Below are positions 1-8,090 of a stretch of DNA of 17,131 bases, in pieces. This DNA comes from DAOTVD01 sp034437075. GTDB lineage: Bacteria > Chloroflexota > Anaerolineae > Aggregatilineales > J027. The stretch covers positions 1-17,131 of the forward strand of contig DAOTVD010000216.1 of NCBI GenBank assembly GCA_034437075.1, written 5' to 3'. Within the stretch, counting starts at the first letter, position 1; every line of letters begins with the position of its first letter. Under the pieces are notes generated by a model that did no database searches, was not told where the DNA came from, and saw only the letters and a list, made by a program, of their open reading frames with translations. Made by a program: the position numbers and the translations under genes.

Positions 1-618
1 CCGATACCCCCTTGGCGCCGTCAGGATGGCGACATCGCCATGCAGGTTTATCGCCTGGGCCTGAACGCGCAGCAGCTGCAAAGTCGCCTGGCTGCCGCCG
101 CCGACGCGCCGCTGTACATCGAAGGCGAGGTGCCCTTCAGCGCCGTGGACATCCGCGAATGGGGTATTCCGGTGGCGAGCCCGGTCAATTTTGGCAACAT
201 CTTGCAGCTTATCGGCTACGAGATGCCCTTTCGGGTGATTCCCTGGCAAGACAACCGTCTGGATAATGGCCTGCAATTGCAACTCTACTTGCAGCCTCTA
301 GTGGCCGATTATCCGCATCCGCTGAGCATCTTTGTACACATTATATCCGTGGATGGCGTATTATATGCAGGACGCGATATGCTGGGGGTGCCGGCGGTCT
401 CCTGGCATCCCGAGACAATTATCCTGCAAGACCATTACGTGGGGGACTATTCGCTTGTGATCGGCGATTACTACATCGCGCTAGGCTTATACGACACCCA
501 AACGGGCCAACGCTACTCTGTGTTAGACGCCCAGGGCAATCCTATTGCGGATCGGGTCTTCCTGGGGAATATCGAAGCTGTCTCAATCAATGAACTAGAG
601 GAGCGCCGCGCCCCATGA
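1..618 (+). CDS. C-terminal part of a large, probably membrane-anchored protein (5' end outside window)
   Basis: The reading frame is open from base 1 and ends with TGA at 616-618, so this is the last ~205 residues of a longer protein; the ATG at 40 is probably internal. The visible part has no membrane helix or signal peptide and looks like beta-rich extracytoplasmic domains. Near the end is a segment of the type IALGLYDTQTGQRYSV followed by DAQGNPIADRV and a short acidic tail. From general knowledge, this pattern (a statement of a 'product' with alternating hydrophobic strands) closes many large Chloroflexota GT39/PMT-like membrane glycosyltransferase proteins. That assignment is an inference, since no catalytic or membrane part is in the window. 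The stop overlaps the trmD start as ATGA, so the two are translationally coupled. Confidence 0.7.
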   Translation, partial: PIPPWRRQDGDIAMQVYRLGLNAQQLQSRLAAAADAPLYIEGEVPFSAVDIREWGIPVASPVNFGNILQLIGYEMPFRVIPWQDNRLDNGLQLQLYLQPLVADYPHPLSIFVHIISVDGVLYAGRDMLGVPAVSWHPETIILQDHYVGDYSLVIGDYYIALGLYDTQTGQRYSVLDAQGNPIADRVFLGNIEAVSINELEERRAP

Positions 619-1376
619 GCCTGACCATCGACGTGTTGACCCTATTCCCCGACATGTTCGCGGGGCCGCTGACCGAAAGCATCCTGAAGCGCGCCCAGGC
701 GCGCGGCCTGTTGCACGTCGCGCTGCACAACATCCGCGACTACGCGACGGATAAACATCGCACGACGGATGATACGCCCTATGGCGGCGGCGGCGGCATG
801 GTGATGAAGCCCGAGCCACTCTTGCGCGCCATTGACGCCATACGCGGGACGAGCCCCGTCTTGCTGATGTCGCCCCAGGGCCAGCGCTTCGACCAACGCA
901 TGGCCGCCGGGCTAGCCCAGCATCCGCGCTTGGTGTTGGTCTGCGGGCGTTATGAAGGCATTGATGAACGGGTGCGCGAATTGGGCATCACTGCCGAAGT
1001 CAGCATCGGCGATTATGTGCTCACGGGGGGCGAATTGGCGGCCATGGTCATTATCGATGCGCTGGCGCGCCTGGTGCCCGGCGTGCTGGGGGACGAACAC
1101 GGTGCCGCGCAGGACTCCCACGCGACCGGCTTGCTAGAACATCCGCATTACACCCGCCCGGCGGAACTCGCCAGCGGCCATAGCGTGCCCTCGGTGCTCC
1201 TAGAGGGCCACCATGGCAAGGTCGCAGCCTGGCGGCGCGCGCAAAGCCTGCGCCGCACCTGGGAACGCCGCCCCGATATGCTGCTCTTGGCAGATTTAAG
1301 CGAAGCCGAACAATGGATGCTGGCCGACCTGGCCGAAGAAAGCATCCGCCAACGCCAGGCTGGCCAGAACGAGTAA
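615..1376 (+). CDS. trmD: tRNA (guanine(37)-N1)-methyltransferase TrmD
   Basis: This SAM-dependent SPOUT enzyme methylates G37 next to the anticodon and prevents +1 frameshifting. The 253-residue length is normal for the family. Visible motifs are DDTPYGGGGGMVMKPEP (52-68), CGRYEGIDERV (110-120) and the knot segment SIGDYVLTGGELAAM (130-144). The conserved Asp of the QDS motif (D167), the likely general base, precedes LLEHPHYTRP (173-182). The ATG at 615 overlaps the preceding TGA (ATGA), and AGAGGAG at 597-603 is a good ribosome-binding site. In many bacteria trmD sits in rpsP-rimM-trmD-rplS; here it follows an unrelated large protein and precedes cmk, so that operon is split in this organism. 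Confidence 0.97.
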   Translation: MSLTIDVLTLFPDMFAGPLTESILKRAQARGLLHVALHNIRDYATDKHRTTDDTPYGGGGGMVMKPEPLLRAIDAIRGTSPVLLMSPQGQRFDQRMAAGLAQHPRLVLVCGRYEGIDERVRELGITAEVSIGDYVLTGGELAAMVIIDALARLVPGVLGDEHGAAQDSHATGLLEHPHYTRPAELASGHSVPSVLLEGHHGKVAAWRRAQSLRRTWERRPDMLLLADLSEAEQWMLADLAEESIRQRQAGQNE

Positions 1377-1382
1377 CTGCGC

Positions 1383-1388
1383 TATACT
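1383..1388 (+). promoter_or_regulatory. Possible -10 box of a cmk promoter
   Basis: TATACT lies 7 bases after the trmD stop and 38 bases before the cmk GTG. It matches the sigma-70 -10 consensus in five of six positions, but no convincing -35 box lies 17 bases upstream (CTGGCC at 1360). It may give cmk its own transcript in addition to read-through from trmD. Confidence 0.35.
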
Positions 1389-1426
1389 CATTCGTTAACC
1401 ACAAGATTTAGAGAGGACGATTTGTC

Positions 1427-2110
1427 GTGACACGCCCGAGTACGATTGCCATAGACGGCCCCGCTGGTGCAGGGAAAAGCACCATCTCGGAAGCACTCGC
1501 CGCGCGTTACGGCTATATATTTGTGGATACCGGGGCCTTTTACCGGGCTATTACCTATACCGTCATCCGCAAACATATCGCGCTGGATGATCGCGCGGGG
1601 ATTGCCCACCTAGCGCGGACACTCCAATTACGCTTTCAAGCCATCCCCGGCGGGTATCGCTTGTTCGCGAATGATGAAGATATTACCGGCCATCTGCGCA
1701 GCCAAGCCGTGGATGCGACCGTCTCGACCATCGCCCAGATGCCGGAAGTCCGCGAGGCGCTACTCCCCTTGCAGCGCGCTGCTGCCGACCAAGGCAACAT
1801 TATCCTAGCCGGGCGGGATATTGGCAGCGTCGTCATCCCGGATGCCGACCTGAAGTTATACATCGACGCCACAGTGGGCGAACGCGCGCGGCGGCGTTAC
1901 GCGCAATTGGGCGGCCAGGACGCGGCCACGAGCCTGGAAAGCATCGAAAAGGCGCTGGTGCAGCGCGATAAGACCGATAGCGAACGCAGTCATTCACCCC
2001 TGGTGCGCTCGCCCGACGCGGTGTACATCCTGACGGATGATATGTCTGTAGAAGAAGTGGTCGCGCATATCGGCACGATCATTCAAGCCTGGCCACATCA
2101 CAAGACTTAA
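1427..2110 (+). CDS. cmk: Cytidylate kinase
   Basis: The enzyme phosphorylates CMP/dCMP to CDP/dCDP with ATP in the cytoplasm and serves pyrimidine salvage and recycling. The 227-residue length is typical of the bacterial family. The Walker A loop is GPAGAGKST (11-19), followed by VDTGAFYRA for the nucleoside-binding region. GRDIGSVVIPDADLKLYI is the family signature (usually GRDIGTVV), and RDKTDSERSHSPL is the lid/arginine segment. Translation starts at GTG (1427) with an AGAGAGG-like site at 1410-1416; no better in-frame start exists nearby. The gene lies 50 bases after trmD on the same strand. Confidence 0.97.
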   Translation: MTRPSTIAIDGPAGAGKSTISEALAARYGYIFVDTGAFYRAITYTVIRKHIALDDRAGIAHLARTLQLRFQAIPGGYRLFANDEDITGHLRSQAVDATVSTIAQMPEVREALLPLQRAAADQGNIILAGRDIGSVVIPDADLKLYIDATVGERARRRYAQLGGQDAATSLESIEKALVQRDKTDSERSHSPLVRSPDAVYILTDDMSVEEVVAHIGTIIQAWPHHKT

Positions 2111-2165
2111 AGCGCCAGGCGGCAGTTTTTGCGGCCAGAAAGATGCTAGAAATCCGCGCATTGGT

Positions 2166-2171
2166 TACAAT
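2166..2171 (+). promoter_or_regulatory. Possible -10 box upstream of the 1058-residue protein
   Basis: TACAAT lies in the 99-base gap after cmk and matches the -10 consensus in five of six positions; no clear -35 box is visible. A start site 6-7 bases downstream would fall on or beside the ATG at 2178 of a seven-codon mini-ORF. Confidence 0.3.
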
Positions 2172-2177
2172 ATTGCC

Positions 2178-2201
2178 ATGAAACATCCATTAAGCAGATA
2201 G
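2178..2201 (+). other. Seven-codon mini-ORF before the 1058-residue gene
   Basis: ATG AAA CAT CCA TTA AGC AGA TAG encodes MKHPLSR and stops 8 bases before the GTG start at 2210. It is out of frame with the big gene. That gene has no convincing ribosome-binding site, so termination-reinitiation from the mini-ORF is possible. An ATG-stop of this length also arises easily by chance, so coding is not established. Confidence 0.2.
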
Positions 2202-2209
2202 CATCGACC

Positions 2210-5200
2210 GTGACCCAAGCGCGTGTTTATCACATAGAACGCTTTTATTTTGGCAATTTTATACAGAATGAGCGGGCTGCTGGCAAGCCGACGATCCTAG
2301 CGCGTTCGGCAGGTGTCACGCCACAGGTATCGCAGGGAGCGCTACGCTTGGTGCGGGTTCGTCCGCCCGAACTCACAGAGGCGGATATGCCCAGTAGCCT
2401 GGGGCTATTTTATGGCGACCAGGTAGGGTACTTCGTGCTGAAGTCTCAGCGCGTGCCGCAAGGCTACGCCCAACTGGTGTTTATGTTCGTGCCCGATATG
2501 GCCATGCGCTGGTTGGGGGGCAACTATGCCCACTTCGAAGCGCTAGGCTACCAGGATATGAAAGCCTTTGCCGCCCCGCAACATGATCTGCCGCCGCTGA
2601 CGCTGGATGACCCGCATAGTTTTACGGACAACGAACAAATCGACTTTCTGTATGACCTGTTCTACTACTGTGGCGACCAGATCAAGAATGTCGAAGCGTT
2701 GGTTTCCGCGCTGATCCACCAGCGGCGCCTGGCAATTTTGAATGCGCCGCATGTGCTCGAACAACGCATGCGGTTCATCCACGGGTTGCTGTGCATGTTG
2801 CCTGCCCCGGCGCGGGTAGGCATCACCTGGGTGACGCATGTAGACAACATCGACGACACCCCCGCCCAACTCAATTTTGTTGATACCGTCGCGGGCATTC
2901 AAGAAAAGGACGTTGTGTACGATTGGGATGCGGGGACGCTCTTAACCCCCATCGACACGGACAAATATAGCAAATTCATTGCGGCCCAATTGCGCCTAGA
3001 TGCCTCGCTGGTGGTGGAAGCCACGAACGAGATCGCGCGCACCGCCGTTTGGCGAGCCATGCGCCAAGAGAGCCTGCCCCAGGCCTTGCATTTTGCCTCG
3101 CGGCGCGCCGCCATCGACAGCGCCGTGCGCAGCAACCAACCCGCCGACCGGGACATCGTGGCGGCTATTTTGCGCCAAGACCCGACACTCTCCAACGAAA
3201 TGCGCATGCAATACGCCCAGCATCTGCTCGCCTTTACCTTGGCGCTCAGCGACGAGGCCCTGGCCCCGGCGGATGTGTTGCCCGTCGTCGCTACGGCAGA
3301 CCGGCCTCTGGCGGAAAGTATCTATCGCCAACTGCGCACCGAAGCCGAAGGCAACCACCCCCTGCGCGTTATCGACATCATCGAGCGCTGGATGACGCAT
3401 GTACCGCAAGCGCATGTCATCCCCTGGAACCAACTCGCTTACATCGCGGCGCTGACCCACCTCAATAGTCTATTGACTGCGGGTGATACGGAAGCCACTA
3501 TCGCCTTCCTGACGCGCATCCAACGCGCCAGCCGCGATTTGCACATGGAAACCGTGGTGCCGCAGATCATCCAGACCACCCAAGACGCCGCCGCCTATGA
3601 TCCTGACCTGGCCATGGCCATCTTTTTGCTGGTCGCGGAGTATTTGCCGATTGAGGGGTTCCAAGAGTTTGTGGCCGACCCGCAAATCGTGGGGCAACTG
3701 CCGCAGCATTTACAACATGCGCTGTTCTATTTGCAGCCGCAGCAACGCGGGGCCGCGCCGCGCCATTTGTTGATCTCTGTGGCGAGCGAACTCGAAGCCC
3801 AGCACCGGATGCTCGTCGTGGGCCGTTTGGCCGAATTGGCCGTCCATTTAGAACGCGAAGATTTGATCGACACGCGCATTTTGGAAGGGCTGCTGCGCGC
3901 GTCACGCTCGGGCTATGCTTGGCGCTTCGCGCAACTCATCAATTACCTGGCCGAACGCTACAGCCAGCCAGAAATGCTGCAACAACTCGAAGTGGGTGCC
4001 CTGGAAATGTTGCCCCATTTATATTTCTCCTCGCAGCGCTACGAGCAAGGCGTGCGCTTGCTAGAACATTATCAGCAAGACGTATATGGTACGGCCAACT
4101 TGGGCGCGTTTGTCGAGAGCATGGGGCATATCTTCTTAGACGCGAATTTGCCTGTCGAGGCTATAGAGCAGATTTTTACCCATATCGAGCACAGCAAGCT
4201 GCGGCCAGAAGCTCGCGCCAGAGCCCTGGCGGCGGTGCTCATCGCAGGGGATTGGAGCCTGGCCTACCGCAAATTGGCGCGCCGTTTGACTATCATGCTG
4301 TATAACGATGAAGCGCTCGTGGAGGTCATCAAGCTAGAGAACGCGCTCGCGTTGCTAGAATATCATTTGCAAGCGCGGGATAGCGTCAGCATTTTGGAAA
4401 TCATTACGGTCGTGCTGAACGTGGCGCTGGGCATGGGCCAACGCGGCGTAGATTTGATCGTGCAAGTCTGGGGGCGCATCAAGAAAACGCCGGATGTCTC
4501 CGATGTTGCGCTGGATTTATTGCGCGAATACGTGCGCAGGTGCGACCCGAAGATTGCGCCGCATGTGCCAGCCTATCTGGGGCGCCAAATCGGGCGCGAA
4601 GTCGGCGCGATCCTCCAAGCCACATATCTGATGCGCCTGGTGATGAACGGGCGCGACATGCTGCGTTTTGCCAGCGATTTGACCATGACCGTCGATTTAT
4701 TGAGCGATTTCGCCGCGACTTATCATCCGCAAAAAGAGCCCCCCCTGAAGCATGTTTTGCGGCGCAGCCTGAATTCACTCACGGGCGGTCTCTCGGACGA
4801 TGATCGTTTGATGATCGGCAAAAGCATGGCCCGCATTGCGGAACTGTGTTTCGGGATGGCCCACCAACCAGACCGCAAACGCAAGGCCGAGAGCATCACG
4901 GCAGAATTGCTCAATTTGCGCCGCGTGCCCGAGACTGGCCCCGATATGCTCATTTACCTGGGCGGGTATTTCAACCGCCGCCAGGCCCATCAGCACGACC
5001 TCTACCGCGAGGGCATCCAGCACGTGTTCGGGAACCGTTCGGCGATTGTCATCCGCGAAGAACTGCCTATCGTGCGCGCCTTTTTGGAGGACATCCAACG
5101 CGCCTTTCCGCCGGATGCCGCGCCGCCTGATGTCAATTTACAGAGCTTAAACGACGAAATCGACAATTTATGGACGGCCCTTTCGCTGTATAACCAGCGC

Positions 5201-5386
5201 CAAACCACCGAAACAATGGCCAAGAATACGCAATTTCTAGCCTATTTGATCGCGGAGATCGGCGGGCGAGCGCGCGAGCGTGCCTTCCGCAATGCGAATC
5301 TGGTTAATGGTGAGCAGATGCCCGAAAATGAAATCGAGTCGATGATCTGGATCAGTGGCTATTTTCATCGCAAGCACAAGCCCTAA
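2210..5386 (+). CDS. Large helical protein, GAP1 N/M-like N-terminus (function unknown)
   Basis: This soluble protein has 1058 residues and no signal peptide or membrane helix. Residues ~5-115 form an alpha/beta domain (VYHIERFYFGNF, then ILARSAGVT, LFYGDQVGYFVLKSQ and LVFMFVPDMAMRWLGGN). Residues ~140-265 hold an LPAPARVGITWVTHVD motif followed by VVYDWDAGTLL and YSKFIAAQLRLD. This order resembles the N and middle domains of GTPase-associated protein 1 (GAP1) from proposed bacterial conflict systems; this is recalled similarity, not a search. Residues ~280-1058 are almost wholly helical, TPR/HEAT-like, with many AALxxLxxxL patterns, suggesting a scaffold. No GTPase or GAP2 partner lies nearby. 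GTG 2210 is the only reasonable start and lacks a clear Shine-Dalgarno. Its 3' end overlaps the lipoprotein start by 32 bases. Confidence 0.85.
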   Translation: MTQARVYHIERFYFGNFIQNERAAGKPTILARSAGVTPQVSQGALRLVRVRPPELTEADMPSSLGLFYGDQVGYFVLKSQRVPQGYAQLVFMFVPDMAMRWLGGNYAHFEALGYQDMKAFAAPQHDLPPLTLDDPHSFTDNEQIDFLYDLFYYCGDQIKNVEALVSALIHQRRLAILNAPHVLEQRMRFIHGLLCMLPAPARVGITWVTHVDNIDDTPAQLNFVDTVAGIQEKDVVYDWDAGTLLTPIDTDKYSKFIAAQLRLDASLVVEATNEIARTAVWRAMRQESLPQALHFASRRAAIDSAVRSNQPADRDIVAAILRQDPTLSNEMRMQYAQHLLAFTLALSDEALAPADVLPVVATADRPLAESIYRQLRTEAEGNHPLRVIDIIERWMTHVPQAHVIPWNQLAYIAALTHLNSLLTAGDTEATIAFLTRIQRASRDLHMETVVPQIIQTTQDAAAYDPDLAMAIFLLVAEYLPIEGFQEFVADPQIVGQLPQHLQHALFYLQPQQRGAAPRHLLISVASELEAQHRMLVVGRLAELAVHLEREDLIDTRILEGLLRASRSGYAWRFAQLINYLAERYSQPEMLQQLEVGALEMLPHLYFSSQRYEQGVRLLEHYQQDVYGTANLGAFVESMGHIFLDANLPVEAIEQIFTHIEHSKLRPEARARALAAVLIAGDWSLAYRKLARRLTIMLYNDEALVEVIKLENALALLEYHLQARDSVSILEIITVVLNVALGMGQRGVDLIVQVWGRIKKTPDVSDVALDLLREYVRRCDPKIAPHVPAYLGRQIGREVGAILQATYLMRLVMNGRDMLRFASDLTMTVDLLSDFAATYHPQKEPPLKHVLRRSLNSLTGGLSDDDRLMIGKSMARIAELCFGMAHQPDRKRKAESITAELLNLRRVPETGPDMLIYLGGYFNRRQAHQHDLYREGIQHVFGNRSAIVIREELPIVRAFLEDIQRAFPPDAAPPDVNLQSLNDEIDNLWTALSLYNQRQTTETMAKNTQFLAYLIAEIGGRARERAFRNANLVNGEQMPENEIESMIWISGYFHRKHKP

Positions 5387-6689
5387 GTGGCTGTGGGGCT
5401 TACTGACGCTTCTGGCGGTGGCCGGGTGCACAAGCGGGGCCGCGCTGCCGACCGCCACGCCCCCCCGTAGCGCCGAACCCGCCGCGCTGCATGTGACGAA
5501 TGATGCGGACGCGGCCTGGGTCGTCACCTTGCGCGAGGTCACACCCCAACTTGCGGAAGACACATCCCCTGACCATCAGATGATGGCCTTTGTCGCGGGG
5601 AATGCTGGCCAAGCCTATGTAGCCTTCCCCAGCGACCAACCCGGCAGTCCCCAAGCAACCATTGATCTGAGCGAGTATCCGTTACATATCCCTGCGGGGG
5701 CCAACACGGCGCGTTTGTGGGTGCTGGCGCTACGCAATACGGCATATCCGGTGGTGGCCGACCAACAAGCCGCAATCATGGCCGATTTGGCCGCAGGCTT
5801 TGCCGAGCACGGCCCGCGCCTGGCCCATATCGTCGCCCAAAATGACGATTTACAAGCGTGGTTCGGCCAAATGACCCTTATCGGCGAAATCGCGGTTTCA
5901 CTCGGCGAGGGTGACGTTTGGCTAACGGGTGAAAACACGGTGAGCAACGCCGGATTAGACGCACAATATGACCTGAGCGCCCTGGGAACCGACCCCATCA
6001 CCAGCGCCCAAGCCGCCACACCACGCCCACCCGATACCCCCACCCCTTCATCAACGCCCCCGCCCAGCCAAATCGAGGGCTGGCGCTTGGTCATTGATGA
6101 AGATTTCAGCGCGCCCCAGAACCAGGTCACCTGGTTTACGGGCAACGACAACTTTTATACCGCGAGTTTGGTAGAAGGTGCCTACCAAATCGCGCTGACC
6201 CAACTCGACCCTCTGCGGGGTAATGTCGCGCTCTCGTGGGGCAGCGTGCAAGACCTCAGCTTCGATACCTACATCGTGCGGGCGCGGATGCGCATCCTAG
6301 AACCGGATGTTATCGCGCGCTATGGGTTGTGGCTGCATTACCAAGACGACCTTAACTTTCTATTCTTTGGCGTCGAAACGACCGGGCGATTCCGCGTGGC
6401 GCGTTTCCAGCGCACCTATACCGAGCTCACGTCCTGGGCATCTAGCGACACCGTCAACCAAGACAATGCCGAAAACGTCATGGAAGTCCGGTTGATTGAC
6501 GATGAATATACGTTGTCGATCAATGGCACGCCCATGACTGTGACCCAGGATAACGCCTTCCGCGAAGGGCGCATCGCCTTCTTTTGCTATGCCGAAAGCG
6601 TCCCGGCCACCTGCCAATTACAGACCTTGCAGGTCTGGGTGCCAGACGCGCAACCCTTCCCGCGCCCGACCCATACCCCGGCAGAATAG
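5355..6689 (+). CDS. Secreted lipoprotein with C-terminal jelly-roll (LamG-like) domain
   Basis: The 444-residue product begins with a hydrophobic signal (WLWGLLTLLAVAGC) and a lipobox, with Cys25 as the predicted lipidated residue, so it should be anchored to the outer face of the membrane. Residues ~40-215 form an unrecognised domain. A Pro/Thr/Ser linker (~221-238) leads to residues ~241-435, a beta-sandwich of the concanavalin/LamG or DUF1080-like type: it opens with DEDFS and contains the strand FDTYIVRARMRI, then YGLWLHYQDD and INGTPMTV. Such domains usually bind carbohydrate; no catalytic residues can be named. GTG 5355 is the only ATG/GTG/TTG start before the signal peptide and overlaps the preceding gene by 32 bases, implying coupling. 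The ribosome-binding site is weak. Confidence 0.85.
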   Translation: MAIFIASTSPKWLWGLLTLLAVAGCTSGAALPTATPPRSAEPAALHVTNDADAAWVVTLREVTPQLAEDTSPDHQMMAFVAGNAGQAYVAFPSDQPGSPQATIDLSEYPLHIPAGANTARLWVLALRNTAYPVVADQQAAIMADLAAGFAEHGPRLAHIVAQNDDLQAWFGQMTLIGEIAVSLGEGDVWLTGENTVSNAGLDAQYDLSALGTDPITSAQAATPRPPDTPTPSSTPPPSQIEGWRLVIDEDFSAPQNQVTWFTGNDNFYTASLVEGAYQIALTQLDPLRGNVALSWGSVQDLSFDTYIVRARMRILEPDVIARYGLWLHYQDDLNFLFFGVETTGRFRVARFQRTYTELTSWASSDTVNQDNAENVMEVRLIDDEYTLSINGTPMTVTQDNAFREGRIAFFCYAESVPATCQLQTLQVWVPDAQPFPRPTHTPAE

Positions 6690-6708
6690 CGCCTTTCGGT
6701 ATTCTGCC
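6680..6708 (+). terminator. Hairpin at the lipoprotein 3' end, possible terminator
   Basis: GGCAGAATA (6680-6688) pairs perfectly with TATTCTGCC (6700-6708) around an 11-base loop. The left arm contains most of the lipoprotein TAG stop (6687-6689). There is no T-tract afterwards, so it may be a weak or factor-dependent terminator or a 3'-end stabiliser. Confidence 0.5.
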
Positions 6709-6743
6709 CAATCCCGATGCTTTCGCCGGGCGCGCTCTCGGTG

Positions 6744-6749
6744 TACCAT
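6744..6749 (+). promoter_or_regulatory. Possible -10 box of the aminotransferase promoter
   Basis: TACCAT lies 45 bases before the ATG at 6795, downstream of the 9-bp hairpin. It fits the -10 consensus in four of six positions; the -35 position (TTTCGC at 6721) is poor. Position after a hairpin and before a monocistronic gene supports it weakly. Confidence 0.3.
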
Positions 6750-6794
6750 CGTCTCATTAACGAGCAATAAGCAAACACACAACAGAGGTTAACT

Positions 6795-8090
6795 ATGGCT
6801 ACTCCACCTCGGTATGCTGTCCCGGATGACAATCTGGTACCACCGAATGATTTTCCAGCACAACAAATGTCTATCCCCCCGTCGCGGATGTTCCTCATCA
6901 AAGAGGCATTGCAGACGTATAAGGCCAAAGTGGGCGAGACCGCCGAAGTCTTCGATGCTTCTCAGGGGGATGGGGGCGCGAGCTTACAGGGCGTGCCCGA
7001 GGCAATCTTGCGCCAGGCATTGGAAATGCAGATCAAGCATGGCACGGGCTACGACAAGCCCTACGGCTATGATGGTTTTCGGGATGCCGTGGCCAATGCG
7101 TATTGGAACATTAGCCCCAACACGGGTTGGGGGCCGGCCAATATCCTGGCCGGGATCGGCGGGCGCGATGTGCTGATGAAAGCCTTTAGCGCCATGATTC
7201 ACCTGGGGGCCGGGCGCGTGGGCGATGTGTTGATCTCCTCACCCGTACCGTGGATCAGCTACAACTGGGGGCCGTATGCCGCCGGGCTGAACGTCCTGCG
7301 CGCGCCGGGCGATGAATCCAACGATTGGTCATACACGCCGGAAACAATCAAAGAGGCGGTGAATTTCGCCGCGCAAAGTGGGCGGCAAGTCGCGGGGATG
7401 CTCATCACCTCGCCAGATAACCCCACCGGGCGCACCTTGCAACTCGACGACCAGATTCTGCTAGCCAAAACCGCGCTAGAACTGGGCGTCAAATTCGTGC
7501 TTTTCGATTGGATTTATCACTGGATCACCAACGGCAAGCCGCACAATATCAACCAGGTGCTAGAAGCCTTTTCGCCCGAACACCGTAACCGCTTAATGTT
7601 CCTGGATGGGCTGACCAAATCCATGGGCGCATCGAACATCCGTAACGCGCACCTCATCGCCTCCGAGCAGGTCATCAAGTTCTGCGTCAGCCGGGCCTCG
7701 CATGGGGTCTTCCCGAACTTCTATAGCCAGGCGGTCGCGGTGGTTGCTTATGAGATGGGCTTTGGCGAGGCGGCCAAAGATACCATCCAGACGACCAACG
7801 CGAGCCGGGTCGCGCTGCGCGGGTTGCTAGAAGAACACAATTACCGCCATATCATCGGCGACGGCTACTATGCTTTTATCGATGTTTCGGAATATTGCGG
7901 GCCAGAAGAAGACTCGCGCGATGTGGGCGAACGCCTGGCCGAAGACTTCGGCGTAGCCGTGGTGCCGGGTGCGTTTTTCTCCGAAGCTGGTAAGGACTGG
8001 ATTCGCTTTTCCTACGCCACGCCGGTCGAACGCACCGAAGGCGCGTTCCAGCGCATGCACGAAGGACTGCAAGCGCTAAAAAAGAGCTAG
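6795..8090 (+). CDS. PLP-dependent aminotransferase, class I/II (fold type I)
   Basis: The 431-residue cytoplasmic enzyme carries the marks of the aspartate-aminotransferase superfamily. These are TGYDKPYGYDGFRDAVA (84-100), PDNPTGRTL with NPTG at 209-212, and VLFDWIYHW with the pyridine-N-binding Asp238 and Tyr241. DGLTKSMGASNIR carries Lys275, the predicted Schiff-base lysine, and WIRFSYATP carries Arg404, the predicted alpha-carboxylate-binding residue. Substrate cannot be read from sequence; aspartate, aromatic or alanine-type are all possible. ATG 6795 has AGAGG at 6784-6788 with 6-base spacing. The gene appears monocistronic: a hairpin precedes it and a convergent gene follows. Its TAG stop (8088-8090) shares a CTAG palindrome with the stop of the opposing gene. 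Confidence 0.92.
   Translation: MATPPRYAVPDDNLVPPNDFPAQQMSIPPSRMFLIKEALQTYKAKVGETAEVFDASQGDGGASLQGVPEAILRQALEMQIKHGTGYDKPYGYDGFRDAVANAYWNISPNTGWGPANILAGIGGRDVLMKAFSAMIHLGAGRVGDVLISSPVPWISYNWGPYAAGLNVLRAPGDESNDWSYTPETIKEAVNFAAQSGRQVAGMLITSPDNPTGRTLQLDDQILLAKTALELGVKFVLFDWIYHWITNGKPHNINQVLEAFSPEHRNRLMFLDGLTKSMGASNIRNAHLIASEQVIKFCVSRASHGVFPNFYSQAVAVVAYEMGFGEAAKDTIQTTNASRVALRGLLEEHNYRHIIGDGYYAFIDVSEYCGPEEDSRDVGERLAEDFGVAVVPGAFFSEAGKDWIRFSYATPVERTEGAFQRMHEGLQALKKS
8087..8090. other. CTAG palindrome shared as stop codon by two convergent genes
   Basis: On the plus strand 8088-8090 is TAG ending the aminotransferase; on the minus strand the complement of 8087-8089 is TAG ending the small membrane protein. 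The two genes overlap by 4 bases, leaving no intergenic space for a bidirectional terminator. On the minus strand six Ts follow within the aminotransferase 3' end, without a convincing stem before them. Confidence 0.9.

Noticed and set aside
1051..1404. 117-residue minus-strand reading frame across trmD
   Set aside because: It is antisense to trmD, whose motifs are complete, and has an Arg/Pro/Ala-rich composition typical of noise.
2996..3460. 154-residue minus-strand reading frame
   Set aside because: It lies wholly inside the 1058-residue gene on the opposite strand and has no motifs; typical of GC-rich shadow frames.
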